In this document: positions 22,427 to 32,675 of the stretch, in pieces
How positions within the stretch are numbered: position 1 is the stretch's first letter
Layout of the letters: each line of letters begins with the position of its first letter
NCBI RefSeq assembly: GCF_025602895.1
Contig: NW_026516367.1
Coordinates: 1 to 64,000 of the forward strand
Direction: 5' to 3'
DNA from: Polychytrium aggregatum
Taxonomy: Eukaryota > Chytridiomycota > Chytridiomycetes > Polychytriales
DNA length: 64,000 bases
Translations under genes and position numbers: made by a program
Notes under the pieces: model-generated
What the model saw: only the letters and a program-made list of their open reading frames with translations
Told to the model about the DNA's origin: nothing
Databases searched by the model: none

Positions 22427-24689
22427 ATGCGTCCCTCCAAGCCAATGATAGCGCTTCGATCCAGCTCGGCGAGATCGGCATGGGGCCCTGCCGGCCTGCG
22501 GTTTCCCTGGCCGTCTTGCCGACTGCCCGCCACCTCAATCCCACAGCGGACTCTCCATATGTCACCGCCTTTGCGCGGCAACTACTGGGACATGATGCAC
22601 GTCCGCAGCCAACAGGAAAAGCGCCGCAAGATGGACAAGATGCTGACCGATTCCGCTGGTCAAACCGAGCTGCCCGCCGCCGCGGATGCTGTTGATCCGA
22701 GTACCTTTACAAGGCTGACGAGTGCGGATACGGCCAAGCGAACGACGCCGCCGCAGTGTGCCAAGATGCTTGTTCGCGAATTCATCAACGATGCCCTGTA
22801 CCATCCAAAATACGGATACTTTTCAAAGAAGGCGTAGGTGCCGCTTGTTGCGTCGATGAGATTGGATAGGGCGTGGTGGAATCGGATAGGATGTGGTGGG
22901 ATTCTCTCTGGGCTCTCGAACAGTGAGATCGCTGGGGTGACTGGAGTGACGATCTGGTCGCATTCATGGCCGGCATCGTCCCCTCCGATGACGCAGTGCT
23001 CGTGGTATTGGTTACTGTGGTTCTCACCCTCCGGCTTCCGTCGACTTTCCATACGAACAGATACATCTTTAGTCCTCCGGAGGACATCCCATTCACTCGG
23101 CTCAAAGACAACTATCAGGTCATGAACCATCTGGCCAATCTATACAAAGACATCGAGGGAGAGTACTCGGACGTCAACGACATTGCCCGGCAAGTTTGGC
23201 ATACCCCCACAGAGCTGTTTCGGGTAGGTGCCGATCGGTTTCTCTTGATTATGCGTTCGTCAGCGACTGTGGCTTTGCATGCGGGTGGCAGTTTACGATA
23301 GGATCGCACATGCAGGATCAGCAAAGTCGCATCTGTAGCGTTATGCTCATCACACACATGCTCAATCACCGCTGCTTCTGTCATGGCCATATCGATCGAT
23401 GAAAAACGACCACCTTTGCTTCTAGCCGTGGTATGGATACGCCGTTGCCCAGCACATCTTGACCCAATACAAGGCCGAACGAAGTGACTCGGAGTGGGAC
23501 TCGAAGCCTCTGATCATCTACGAAGTCGGTGCCGGCAATGGCACCCTCATGATGAACATCCTGGACTACGTTCAACAGAACGAGCCCGAGATCTACAGCC
23601 GCATGCAGTACAACATCATCGAGATCAGCGCCAAGCTCGCCGAGGGGCAGACTCGACGAAAGAACAGCCGCGGCCGCGGTGGGTCGCACGGCACTCATCG
23701 GGACCACATCAACGTCGTCAACAAGTCGATCTTGGAGTGGAACGAGATGGTCACAGACGACTGCTTTGTTGTGGCTATGGAGGTCATTGTAAGTGGATCC
23801 GCCCGGCTGATGGTCGCACCGGAATTGGCTCTTGTGGATGCGGCGCCGCGGATCAGTTCTTTAGCCGTACCATGTGGTGCCAAGTGTCCAGAGGCGACAT
23901 ATCGGTGGCGGCAACAGGATGAGCTGCACTCGCCCTCGCAGCCGAATGCAGTCGCCACATTTCTCCCTTGCTCGCCCTTTCGCTTGTCGCTGCCAATCTT
24001 GTCTATAACCACTGCACTGCGACCTTGCCCTTTCAACCGCACAGGACAACTTTGCCCACGATATGGTTCGGTACGACAACCAATCCGGCGCTGCCGTTCA
24101 GGGTCTCGTGCTCATCGACCAAGATGGCGACTATCAGGAAGTCTACGAGCACATCAACGATCCGCTTATCCAGCGATACCTCGAGATTCGCCAGCGGACC
24201 GGGTACAAGACACCAGCGCTCCAAGCCTCGTGGAGGCGTCAGCTGCGGCTGGCGCTGCCGTTTGCCCCCAATCTCAGCCAACCCGAGTTCATCCCGACGA
24301 TGCTCATGGTGATGTTTGAGCGACTGCACGAGTATTTCCCAAACCACCACGTTGTTCTGTCGGATTTTAGCCAGCTGCCGGATGCGATCCCTGGCATCGA
24401 CGGGCCGGTTGTGCAAACCCGGTACCAGGGGCTGATGATTCCGTGCTCGACGTATCTCGTCCAGCCAGGCTGGTTCGACATCTTCTTCCCGACCAATTTT
24501 GAATTGGCACGGGACATGTACGAAGCCGTATGCGGCAGCCGGACGGCCAACGGGCGAGCCAGGGCCGCACAGGTGCTCACACAGGAGCGCTTCCTGCAGA
24601 TCAACGGCAATTTGAAGGAGACCACGACCCGGTCGGGCGAGAACCCGATGCTGACGTTCTACAAGAACATGAAATTCCTGGTGTCGTGA
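22427..24689 (+). CDS. mitochondrial SAM-dependent methyltransferase, MidA/NDUFAF7 (DUF185) family
   Basis: Four exons (22427-22833, 23061-23223, 23426-23788, 24045-24689) give 525 residues in frame. The first 45 residues are rich in Arg, Ser and Pro with no acid, as in a mitochondrial targeting peptide. The enzyme part has HPKYGYFSK, then IFSPPEDI. The SAM-binding glycine motif is IIYEVGAGNGTLMMNILDY, and YNIIEIS is the acidic strand-2 motif. MEVIDNFAHD follows, as in the family motif with an Asn-Glu/Asp pair. NDUFAF7/MidA methylates an Arg of the complex I 49-kDa subunit during early assembly. Fungi also have a close sister group of unclear substrate, and this could belong to it. A complex I subunit gene lies elsewhere in the window, which is not evidence of linkage. 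Confidence 0.87.
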
Positions 24690-25857
24690 GCGCGAGCAAG
24701 GAGGAGGGGGAAGGAAGGGATAGAGTGCTGTCGGGAAGTTCTATAATACAATACCGGATGGCGTTCTCAAGAAACAACGGACAAGGGTCGCGTGCTGGCC
24801 AACCCCGGATCCCGCGCGGCCGCCGGCTTTGTTGGTCCAGGGTCCAACTCCCATGCCGAATTGGCCCGGGCGCGCATGCTTCCAGTCGATGCAGTCGATG
24901 CAGTCGATGCAGCTGATGCAGTCGATGCAGTCGATGCAGCTGATGCAGTCGATGCAGTCGATGAGGCCTGTGCATCCCGGAGGCATCCACAAGGACAGCC
25001 AGCAGCCGGTTCTGCCACCACCACCGCCGTCGCCGCTGCGATCTTCTGTCCCCGGCTCAGACCAGCAAGACAGACTCGTTTTGGCATCCCCCCGTCTCGT
25101 CTGGGACTGCAACTTGTCCCCATCAGGCCCGACCGGCAGAGTGCCGCTGTTTGCATTCGCTATCCCACAGCTCATTGCCCTGGCCAACGGCAAGCAGCCC
25201 CAGCGACAAAGCCTGCAACATCCTCCCGATCGTGCGGCGAGCTTCACTCTATCCCTGGGTCGCCCAGACACCTGAGACCCAAGCGATCGCACGAGCCTGA
25301 CTCGACTCGGTGAATATCACAGCCGATCGGGCTGGCCGCTGTCGTCCAGGCCCGAGCCTGGCCCTCGATTCTGGTTCTGATTCCAAGTCATGATCCCCTC
25401 CCCCACCACAGCTTCCCGATTCCGTCCACAGCACCCGGGATCCTGTTGGCCAGGGCAGCGTGCGAACCTTGTATTTACAGCGACGATGCTGCCGAAAGAG
25501 TCACAGCCGTCGCTTCCCAGGCCGTGTCAATGCCAGCAGCGTCTTGGAACTGCGAAGATATCAACAACGTCCTGGACCCGTGGATGCAGCTGTCGGCAGA
25601 GCGGCACATCCGTCGGTCGGGCATTGTCGGTCGATGCCGCGAGGAACCAACCCGTGCGCACGCCAAATCCTGCTGTCGCCGAATACCGAGTTCATCTAGA
25701 CCATCGCTGTGGTAGGTGGCTATCAGCTCGAGTCGAGCGATTCGGTGGACTGTTTTCGCCCTTTGCCGCCGCGCATCGGCTGTGCTTTGCGGACGATCTT
25801 GACAACTCCCTGATCCAGCAAGTGCTTCGTTAGCGGCGAGATCTCTGCCAGATACCG
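24690..25857. other. intergenic with a GATGCAGTC minisatellite
   Basis: Between the convergent methyltransferase and velvet genes. A 9-bp repeat array occupies 24885-24963. Open frames of up to 183 residues on both strands are carried by the repeat and flanking skew, and none shows a conserved motif. Confidence 0.5.
24885..24963. repeat. minisatellite (GATGCAGTC / GATGCAGCT)n
   Basis: About nine units of 9 bp with alternating gatgcagtc and gatgcagct forms. It is intergenic, just beyond the 3' end of the methyltransferase gene. Confidence 0.92.
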
Positions 25858-27715
25858 TCAGATGGAGTTGCAGTCCGAATATTGAAGCACGGCATTGGCA
25901 GCCAAGGTATGAACGAGGCCCGTGGACGGGAAGGGAGGGTCGCTGTCAGCGACATTCGAGTTTGGCGGCACTCGAGTTTGGCAACATGGAACAGCCCTCA
26001 CTCCGCCTTGGGCCATCTGCCGAGCCCATCCCTCGACTCTCCAGCTGGTGGACTTGTTCGACTTACTCGCCATCCCCGGAAAGTTCCTCCAGCTGAAGGA
26101 CTCAAACACATCCGACATTACCGACGTCAGTACGACGGGATTCGGGTTTGCATCCGCACTGCGGAACAACAGAAGGCGTCAGTACATCCGTCAGCGCTCC
26201 ATGAGCCGACCCTTGCGGGCCGTCACCGGCATGCGACGCTGCTGCCTGATGGACAGCTCACTTGCGCAAACGAGCACCTGCAGCCGCTCGGCATGTCGAC
26301 CCGGACCGCCTTGGCTTGTGGCAGGACGGCAAGTCGACTCCGAACGGATCTGCGAGCTGGCAGCCCCGCTGCTTCGAGCTTGCCTCGCTCGCTTGAATCC
26401 GCCTCTCATGCTTGCACACTTGTTACTCTCCCTCTGCCTCTCATCGCCCTGTGCAGCCCATGTCGGTGCGAGCCACGTACACTTTTAGGTCAACCAAGGT
26501 GAACTTGAGCCGAAACGATCCTTCGATGCGGACACAGAGATTCCCAAAGATGAAGAACACGCCCATGATCTTGTCCAGCCCACGGGCAAGGTAGCTCGGC
26601 GAGACCAGGGTGCCGAAGAGTGGGCTCGCTTGGCCCTTGCTGGAGCCTGAGTCCGGTTCCTCCAGCTCGTCGATCAGAATCGAGCCTTGGCCAGGCGAAG
26701 CAATGAGGCCGTGGCCCGACGCTATCGGCTGCTCCCGTCGGTCATTCGAGCGCTCGGCAGACGGATCCGAGGACGATCGAACTCTTGAAGATGCTATCGG
26801 CGTCTCTGTGGAGAGGCCGCCATGGACGATAGACCGGGATATTGCTATCCCGTCGACAAGTTGTCTGGCCCGGTTTTGGTCCAAGACGATCGAGGGCGAC
26901 GATCGAGACGACGAAACAGGCTCCTCTGCACGGCGACGGTAAGGCACCGTCGATGGGGTAGATGCAGATGCAGATGCAGATGCGGATGTGGGTGTGGATG
27001 TGGATGTAGGTGTGGGTGTGGATGTGGATGTGGCCGAGGATATGAATGTCAGTGCGGATGGATGGGCCGATTCTCGGACGCTGTGGACCGTTTCCAGGGC
27101 CCGGGTACCATCTGCAGAGAAGAGCTTGGCGTAGACGACAAAGTTGGTGGAGGCAACCAGTCTTGGATGTTGACCGCTAGGACAGACAGCAGGCCGCAGA
27201 TTGACACCTTGGTAAGTGTTGCTGTCACCGAACCCCCCCCCAGTTCCCTGACGCCTCATGTCCTTGAGCAATCGTATCACTGCAGAGTGGCTCTGCCCTT
27301 GACACCGGCGTCAATCGACCGGGCATTGACACCCAGCCCCGATTGACAAGGATATGGCCCCTGGCTGGCCTTGATCGGTCCATGGCTGGCCACCTCGAAG
27401 GACATTGTCATCACCGGCAACCGACAACCAGCAACCGGCAACCGACCGCCACAGCACCAAGAGTGCAGCGTCACAACACACTAGCGCAACAGCATGCCTT
27501 GCTCCGTTGCTCCGCTGCTCCGTTGCTCCGGCAGCAGATGCATCCTTACTCCGTGATCAAATCCCCGTTGGCATCTTGGTATGAAAGCTGGAGCACCGGA
27601 ACTGGATCGACAGATCGCCCCGAAATCGAGAGGGTGTATCCGGACGCCCTGACCTGCCGCGGCTGCTCCTTGATCGCAAGAGAATACTGGAGACGGCGAA
27701 GGGTTAGCTTGGAGC
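25858..27715 (-). CDS. velvet-domain transcriptional regulator (5' end unresolved)
   Basis: The velvet fold is split over minus-strand exons 27715-27550, 27176-26481 and 26158-25858, which join in frame. The domain starts with YSLAIKEQPRQVRASG and RSVDPVPVLQL (family pattern QQPxRARxCG, RPIDPPPxxxL). It continues with NFVVYAKLFSADG, then FFIFGNLCVRIEGSFRLKF, and ends VMSDVFESFSWRNFPGM. Velvet proteins bind DNA with an NF-kappaB-like fold and couple sporulation to secondary metabolism in fungi. About 155 residues of Ser/Thr/Pro repeat and charged sequence interrupt the domain, as insertions do in some VelB/VosA proteins. The first exon is not certain. A GTATGT donor near 27993 in frame with a short upstream exon is one candidate. 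Confidence 0.82.
26950..27043. repeat. coding hexamer repeat (GATGTG/GATGCA)n inside the velvet gene
   Basis: Degenerate 6-bp units on the plus strand. They are translated on the minus strand as Ser/Thr/Ala/Pro dipeptides (STSTPTSAS). The array sits in the insertion that splits the velvet domain, so its length directly alters the protein. Confidence 0.88.
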
Positions 27716-27909
27716 CTGGACAGTTCGTCAAGAGGGATGGAGCCGTTGAAGCCCGCAGAGATGCCAAGGTATGTCTCGACGCCAGCGGGACGGGCGTAAG
27801 AGCAAGACAGTTGCAAACCGATGGCCGATACAATGGGACCGAAGAGCAAAGCACAAACAGGGTGCAACGAGACAAAGGACAAGACGACGACAGCGCAAGC
27901 CGACAGCGA

Positions 27910-27948
<39 letters not shown>

Positions 27949-30069
27949 GATTACCATGGCAGTGCTGGTCGAAGCTGAAGGGACATACGGATGGAGGAAC
28001 AACGACCAAGTGTAGGCTTTGGAGACGGCTGCGGATGGTCGTGGAAAGTCAATGGCGAGCCGGACCTGCCCTTATTTTCTGCTGTGTAGCCCGGCTGCAA
28101 AGGGGGAGAGGAAAGGGGAAGGAGAAGGAGGAGCAGAGGGGATTCTTTCACCCGAACCAACAGCGACAGGCAGCAGCGGCTCTAGGAGACAAGCGAGGCA
28201 GGAAAGGAGTGCTCCGCGCAGCCCTGGGTGTCGGACAAACCAACGACGCTGCCCGAGCTGGTCCCGGCTTTCGGAGTGGTTCGTGTTGGTGGATGGACAT
28301 GAGGAGTCGAGCGGGTGTGCAACCGCAGAGGATGCAGCCAGGCGGACAGGAGAGGGGCAAGCACCACAACCCACAGCAACGCCGACGACAAGTGGACCCG
28401 CTTGCATTTGGTCAGAGATGCTGGGGTCCGCAGCACGGACTGCAGCCTGGACTGCAGCGACGATGCGGGGTGAGATGGACTCGCTGCTGGCGATGGATGC
28501 GCCAAAAGGGCAGCTGGCGCTGGATGTGCCGAAAGGGCAGCGAGCAGGCCGGCATGTCGGCAACATTGCGCCCAGGCCAGGGAACGGGAATGGGCGATTC
28601 CTTTGGCGGATGGACTGCAGCGCCACCGGTGAGTCATAGGCCTCCCGAAATTTACCCGGACACGGAATGACCCAGCAACGTGTCGAACAGCCAAGCACGG
28701 GCGGCATGGACAGGGACAGGGGGCGTGTGCGAATGAGAAGAGGAAGAATGAAGTTGTGTGGAAGGGGGGGACCAAGCGAATCGTCAACGGGCCTACAGTC
28801 GGTCCAGAAAGAAACGAGACAGTTCCTTCCTGGCTTCAGATGTCTGAAACCCGCTGACTGACTGTAGGCCCAGCGGGCAGGCCATGGCATTGCACTCCTG
28901 TCTTCGTTGGCAATCTCTTTGTTTTTGTTGGTTTGGGAAGCACAGTCTTGAATACACTCGGTCGATCTCCTGTGGCGATGATCGACTGGCATACCGAGAT
29001 CATGTTCCGTGAGGCATTGATGTCTCAATGTGTGAGTGTGGTGGATGCATTCGACCCTCTGCACAGCTTCATGGTGTATCGATATCAAGATACTCGGGTG
29101 ACTCGAGTCGTTTGGCTTCCCGACAATGTGAGCACACCTGGGATGTGTTGAACTCGTTCACCGAGCACACATGGATCTTGGAGACAGATCGGTCTGGTGA
29201 TGGTGGAACTACTCAAAGTATTTGGCGAACCTGAGTCTCCTGGGACTGGATGCATATCCCTTCCCTTGTTTCCACGAGGCATTTCCAAAGGCAATCACCA
29301 CTTCGGTCTCCCTTGGACATACTTGCTTGGCCATGAATGCGATGAGTGGGTGGGTGTATTCAGGTCACAGTAAACACACTGTCCTGGTTAGAAACGGGGG
29401 GTGCTCCCATTTCATTTTGGAAACGCTGTATCCAAGCACTGGATCGCTGCGCCATGGGGTGGGGATTGACACGTTCAAGGACTGAAACACCACAGCATCG
29501 AGGCACCCGCACCACCGGCCAGTCAAAACAATTTGCAGACGGACGAGCGTTCTCCTGACAAGGCGGACGCCAGGCCTGGTTTTGAGCCGTAAGTTCTGAC
29601 ACGGCGCCGCCGGTGCTTGGTCGTCGCTTCATGAATATTCAGGCTCATGCCAAGGCTGCCACGCTGCCTGGTGTCGGATCAAGGGAGGATGGTCGTGGTG
29701 TCGGGGAAGGCTGGTGACTTGCTGCCTGCTTTCTTCGGTACCATGTGGCGAGGGATGGTCTGGTTGTGCTGACTCTTTCGAGTATCGATTGTTGTGGTCG
29801 AGTTGTTGTTGTCGAGTCATTCGATGGCTCTCTCGATCGATCAACATCGGTGATTGTTATGGGACAGCACTATTGTATATTGGATGTATTGGATGTATTG
29901 GATGTCAAATACATCATCACTCGGCCATTGCCGCTTCATCGGAACCACTTTGCAAGTCCACTATTTGGTATCATGGTGGGTGGGATGGGTGTTGGTGTGG
30001 TTTGCTTGGCTGCTTGCATTTACAGTGCTGTGATTTGGTGGTTTGGAGTGGAACTCGAGTGACTCGGGA
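27716..30069. other. gene-poor stretch upstream of the velvet gene
   Basis: It contains an (AGC)n run at 27914-27947 and a second Fanzor-like fragment at about 29220-29360 (minus). A ttggatgta repeat lies at 29878-29904. Open frames of 200-340 residues are present on both strands but show no family motif. The first exon of the velvet gene probably lies in the first few hundred bases. Confidence 0.45.
29222..29350 (-). pseudogene. decayed Fanzor/TnpB-like fragment, copy 2
   Basis: The minus-strand frame reads ETEVVIAFGNASWKQGKGYASSP, then RRLRFAKYFE and a stop. The 66-bp core 29246-29311 matches 4525-4590. The three base differences all fall at third codon positions and are synonymous (Gly, Lys, Tyr). 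Flanking sequence differs from copy 1. Both copies lose the frame just past the same motif, so neither can encode a full nuclease. Confidence 0.45.
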
Positions 30070-31647
30070 TCAGGGCCACTTGCCGAACCACTTGAGTCTG
30101 TCGATGGCCAAATCGCAACCTTGATTGGCGGACTTGCGGTACCAGAGAACAGCGGTGTTGATGTCTGCATCAACACCATAGCCATCCCTGTAGCAGTTGC
30201 CGAGATGATATTGTCCGTATCGATTGTCCTGGTCGGCCGATCTTCTGAACCATTCAAGTGCTTTGGTTTCGTCATGGGCGACACCTTGTCCAAAGTAGTA
30301 GCACGTACCGACCATCCAATGTCCATACGAGTTGCCTTGGCTCGCCGCCTTGTTGTACCACTCGAATGCCTTCTCGTGGTCCTCTGATACTCCCCCACCC
30401 CTACGGTAGCACTCTCCGATCCACAACTGGCTGTCGCTGTGACTATCGTTGGCGAGTTGTTCAAAGATGCCAGCTGCCTTCACCCGGTCCTCGGTGGTTC
30501 CGAATCCATTGACAAGACACACAGCCGTCAGATGCTTGCAGAGCCAGTCACGATCCGATCCCAGCTGGCACAATTCGAAGAAAGTGCGTGCTGTAGTTGA
30601 GCCAGACTTGGTTCCCCAGGTGTACGATGCCAGACACTCGTCCTCTCTGAGCTTGAACACATTCGATCGGTTCTTGCGGATGATCTTGACACCCTTCTGT
30701 TCGTCCCGCACGGTACCTCGGCCAAGGTAGTGCATCCAACCAAGCATGTGGGTGGCGATGGACTTGTGAATTGGATCGGTCGAGAGGTCGCTGACTTCCT
30801 GCCAGTGGTGGAAGGCGTCAGCGTCGCTTTGTTCGACTCCATCGCCCAGGAATGAGCGCCATCCACGGAGGAACACGATGTGAAGTCGGCCGTCCTCGCT
30901 GCCTTGATCTTCAGCCTTGGAGTACCACTCGATGGCTGCATTGATGTCTTGATCGACACCCTCGCCTAACTCATAGCATCGACCGAGAGCAACTTGGGCT
31001 TGTGCCATTCCCCGATCTGCAACATTGCAATACAGCTCGACAGCCTTGGTGTGGTCTCTATTGGTTACGATTCCATCGTGATAACATCCGGCCAGGTAGA
31101 ACTTTGCCTTTGGATGGCCGGCATCAGCAGCCTTCCTAAGATAGCGCATGATTCGCCTGGCGATTCCTCTCATCTTGGGCTTGTTTGTTGATGATGGGCC
31201 GAAAAGTTTGACTTGGAGGACCCTGGCCAGGATATAGGAGGCGGATGCGTTTCCTTGGTCCGCCAGAGCAGCGAGCCAGGACTGGCTGCCAGTGTATTGG
31301 TTCTCGCAGTGTAGCGAGAGCGCAATCGTCTCGCTGGGTGTGAGGCCAATCCGCATCTGTCCATCTGGATGACACAGTCCTGCCATCTGACACCAGGTGT
31401 TGAAACAAGGCAGCTTGAAGCTCAGGAGTGGGCGGGCTCGTTTGCACACTCGGAGGAGGGCCTTGATGGTGCTGTGGTCGAGGGCGAGTTGGAAGCTGTC
31501 ATTGCAGCAGATGATGGTGAAGATGTCTGGGTTGTGTTCGAGTGAGAGTTCGGTGATATCGGGGATCGAGGTTGTTCTGGCTTCAGCTTGGGTTTGCTGA
31601 GTGGCTGATGATGCCGTGGCTGAAGCAGGCTCGTTGATGCTGGTCAT
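30070..31647 (-). CDS. Sel1-repeat (TPR-like) protein
   Basis: A single-exon frame of 525 residues from ATG 31647. The frame is open upstream, but that part has no domain, and the sequence from MTSINEPAS onward is coherent. Residues 1-120 include PDIFTIICCNDSFQLALDHSTIKAL, resembling the start of a BTB-like fold, though this is weak. About ten Sel1 repeats follow with the A..LG.CY..G.GV..D...A..WY pattern. Examples are ALGRCYELGEGVDQDINAA, GTCYYFGQGVAHDETKALEW and GNCYRDGYGVDADINTA. Sel1 proteins are solenoid adaptors. In fungi they serve ER quality control, chitin synthase activation (Skt5/Chs4) and many unknown roles. No signal peptide or prenylation box is present here, so a Skt5 role is not supported. 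Confidence 0.88.
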   Translation of the reverse strand: MTSINEPASATASSATQQTQAEARTTSIPDITELSLEHNPDIFTIICCNDSFQLALDHSTIKALLRVCKRARPLLSFKLPCFNTWCQMAGLCHPDGQMRIGLTPSETIALSLHCENQYTGSQSWLAALADQGNASASYILARVLQVKLFGPSSTNKPKMRGIARRIMRYLRKAADAGHPKAKFYLAGCYHDGIVTNRDHTKAVELYCNVADRGMAQAQVALGRCYELGEGVDQDINAAIEWYSKAEDQGSEDGRLHIVFLRGWRSFLGDGVEQSDADAFHHWQEVSDLSTDPIHKSIATHMLGWMHYLGRGTVRDEQKGVKIIRKNRSNVFKLREDECLASYTWGTKSGSTTARTFFELCQLGSDRDWLCKHLTAVCLVNGFGTTEDRVKAAGIFEQLANDSHSDSQLWIGECYRRGGGVSEDHEKAFEWYNKAASQGNSYGHWMVGTCYYFGQGVAHDETKALEWFRRSADQDNRYGQYHLGNCYRDGYGVDADINTAVLWYRKSANQGCDLAIDRLKWFGKWP

Positions 31648-32675
31648 GTTGACGGAGACTGAAGGGAGGCAAGTGGATGATGGCGATGGACAGGAGACAG
31701 AGAGGCAGGTTGTGGCGAAGCAAGCCAAACCCCTGGCAATTGGAGGCGAAGCAAGTCCAAGCCACACCATGCGCCACACACAGGCCTGGCTCGATCCGAC
31801 GGTTTGATGGCTGGAGTTGCTGCTTCCTGCACTGCCACGCACACTGCCACACGCGTTGGCGCTTTCGGCAATGTTCACACCGATTTCGCTCAACTGCAAG
31901 GACACCCTACTCAGGTCAAATGCGGCACTGCTTGAGCTCACCAACCAGACGATCCGTCGAGCCCGTGCCGACGACTTGTTCTCTGCCCATCGACTCTGAG
32001 AACAGCGAACGAGCAATGGGACCGGCACACACGCCCACATCGAGGTGAGGACCAGGGGGCGATGCTCATGAATGGGTTGCCTGCCGGCTATCATCAAGCC
32101 CGTGCGTGCCAACAAGCAGCTCGTATCTTGCCTTCCCCGACATCTATATCAACGACTGCCGTCGGTGGATTTGCGGGAGATCTGGATTTGGATTTGCCAG
32201 CCTGGGGCAACAAGCGGATCTGCCCGACCACGGGGCAGCGGCATATGAAAATGGCATGTGCCGGAAAGACATCCTGTGCCCAGGAAGGCCCTTTTTTTTC
32301 TCTTGGCCGATCCCGCGAGCGCCAAGGCCGGGCAACAACACCCGCTTGCACATGCCTTGGGCGAGCCAGGGCCGTTGCAATAGCGAATCTGCTGCATCCT
32401 GTCTCCGATTCTCGGCAGCGTTGTCACCGCGGAGGCTGGACAGCGGCTTGTTGTGGCTGTTCCGACGAGCCCGAGCACAGACACAGCCGACAGTGTGCGC
32501 AGCCCCACTGCCACGCTGTTTGGCCCGAAAAGGAAGCCGTGTCGGCGTTCCACAGGGCGGCGGTGGGCGGTGCTTTTGGTCCCCTGCGTTTGCCTGGGTT
32601 TTGAGGCGGCTGCCGCACGGAGCTCCTGCCTTCCGCCATCTACCTTCCACCGTCGTTCTCAATCACACTCAAGCC
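31648..32675. other. divergent upstream region of Sel1 and acyltransferase genes
   Basis: About 1 kb between divergent starts. No supported gene: the long plus-strand frame 32106-33125 crosses the acyltransferase exon 1 in a different frame and is spurious. Promoters of both genes should be here. Confidence 0.5.

Noticed and set aside
30070-32115. 681-residue version of the Sel1 protein starting at 32115
   Set aside because: The first 156 residues have no domain, and a better start with coherent sequence exists at 31647.
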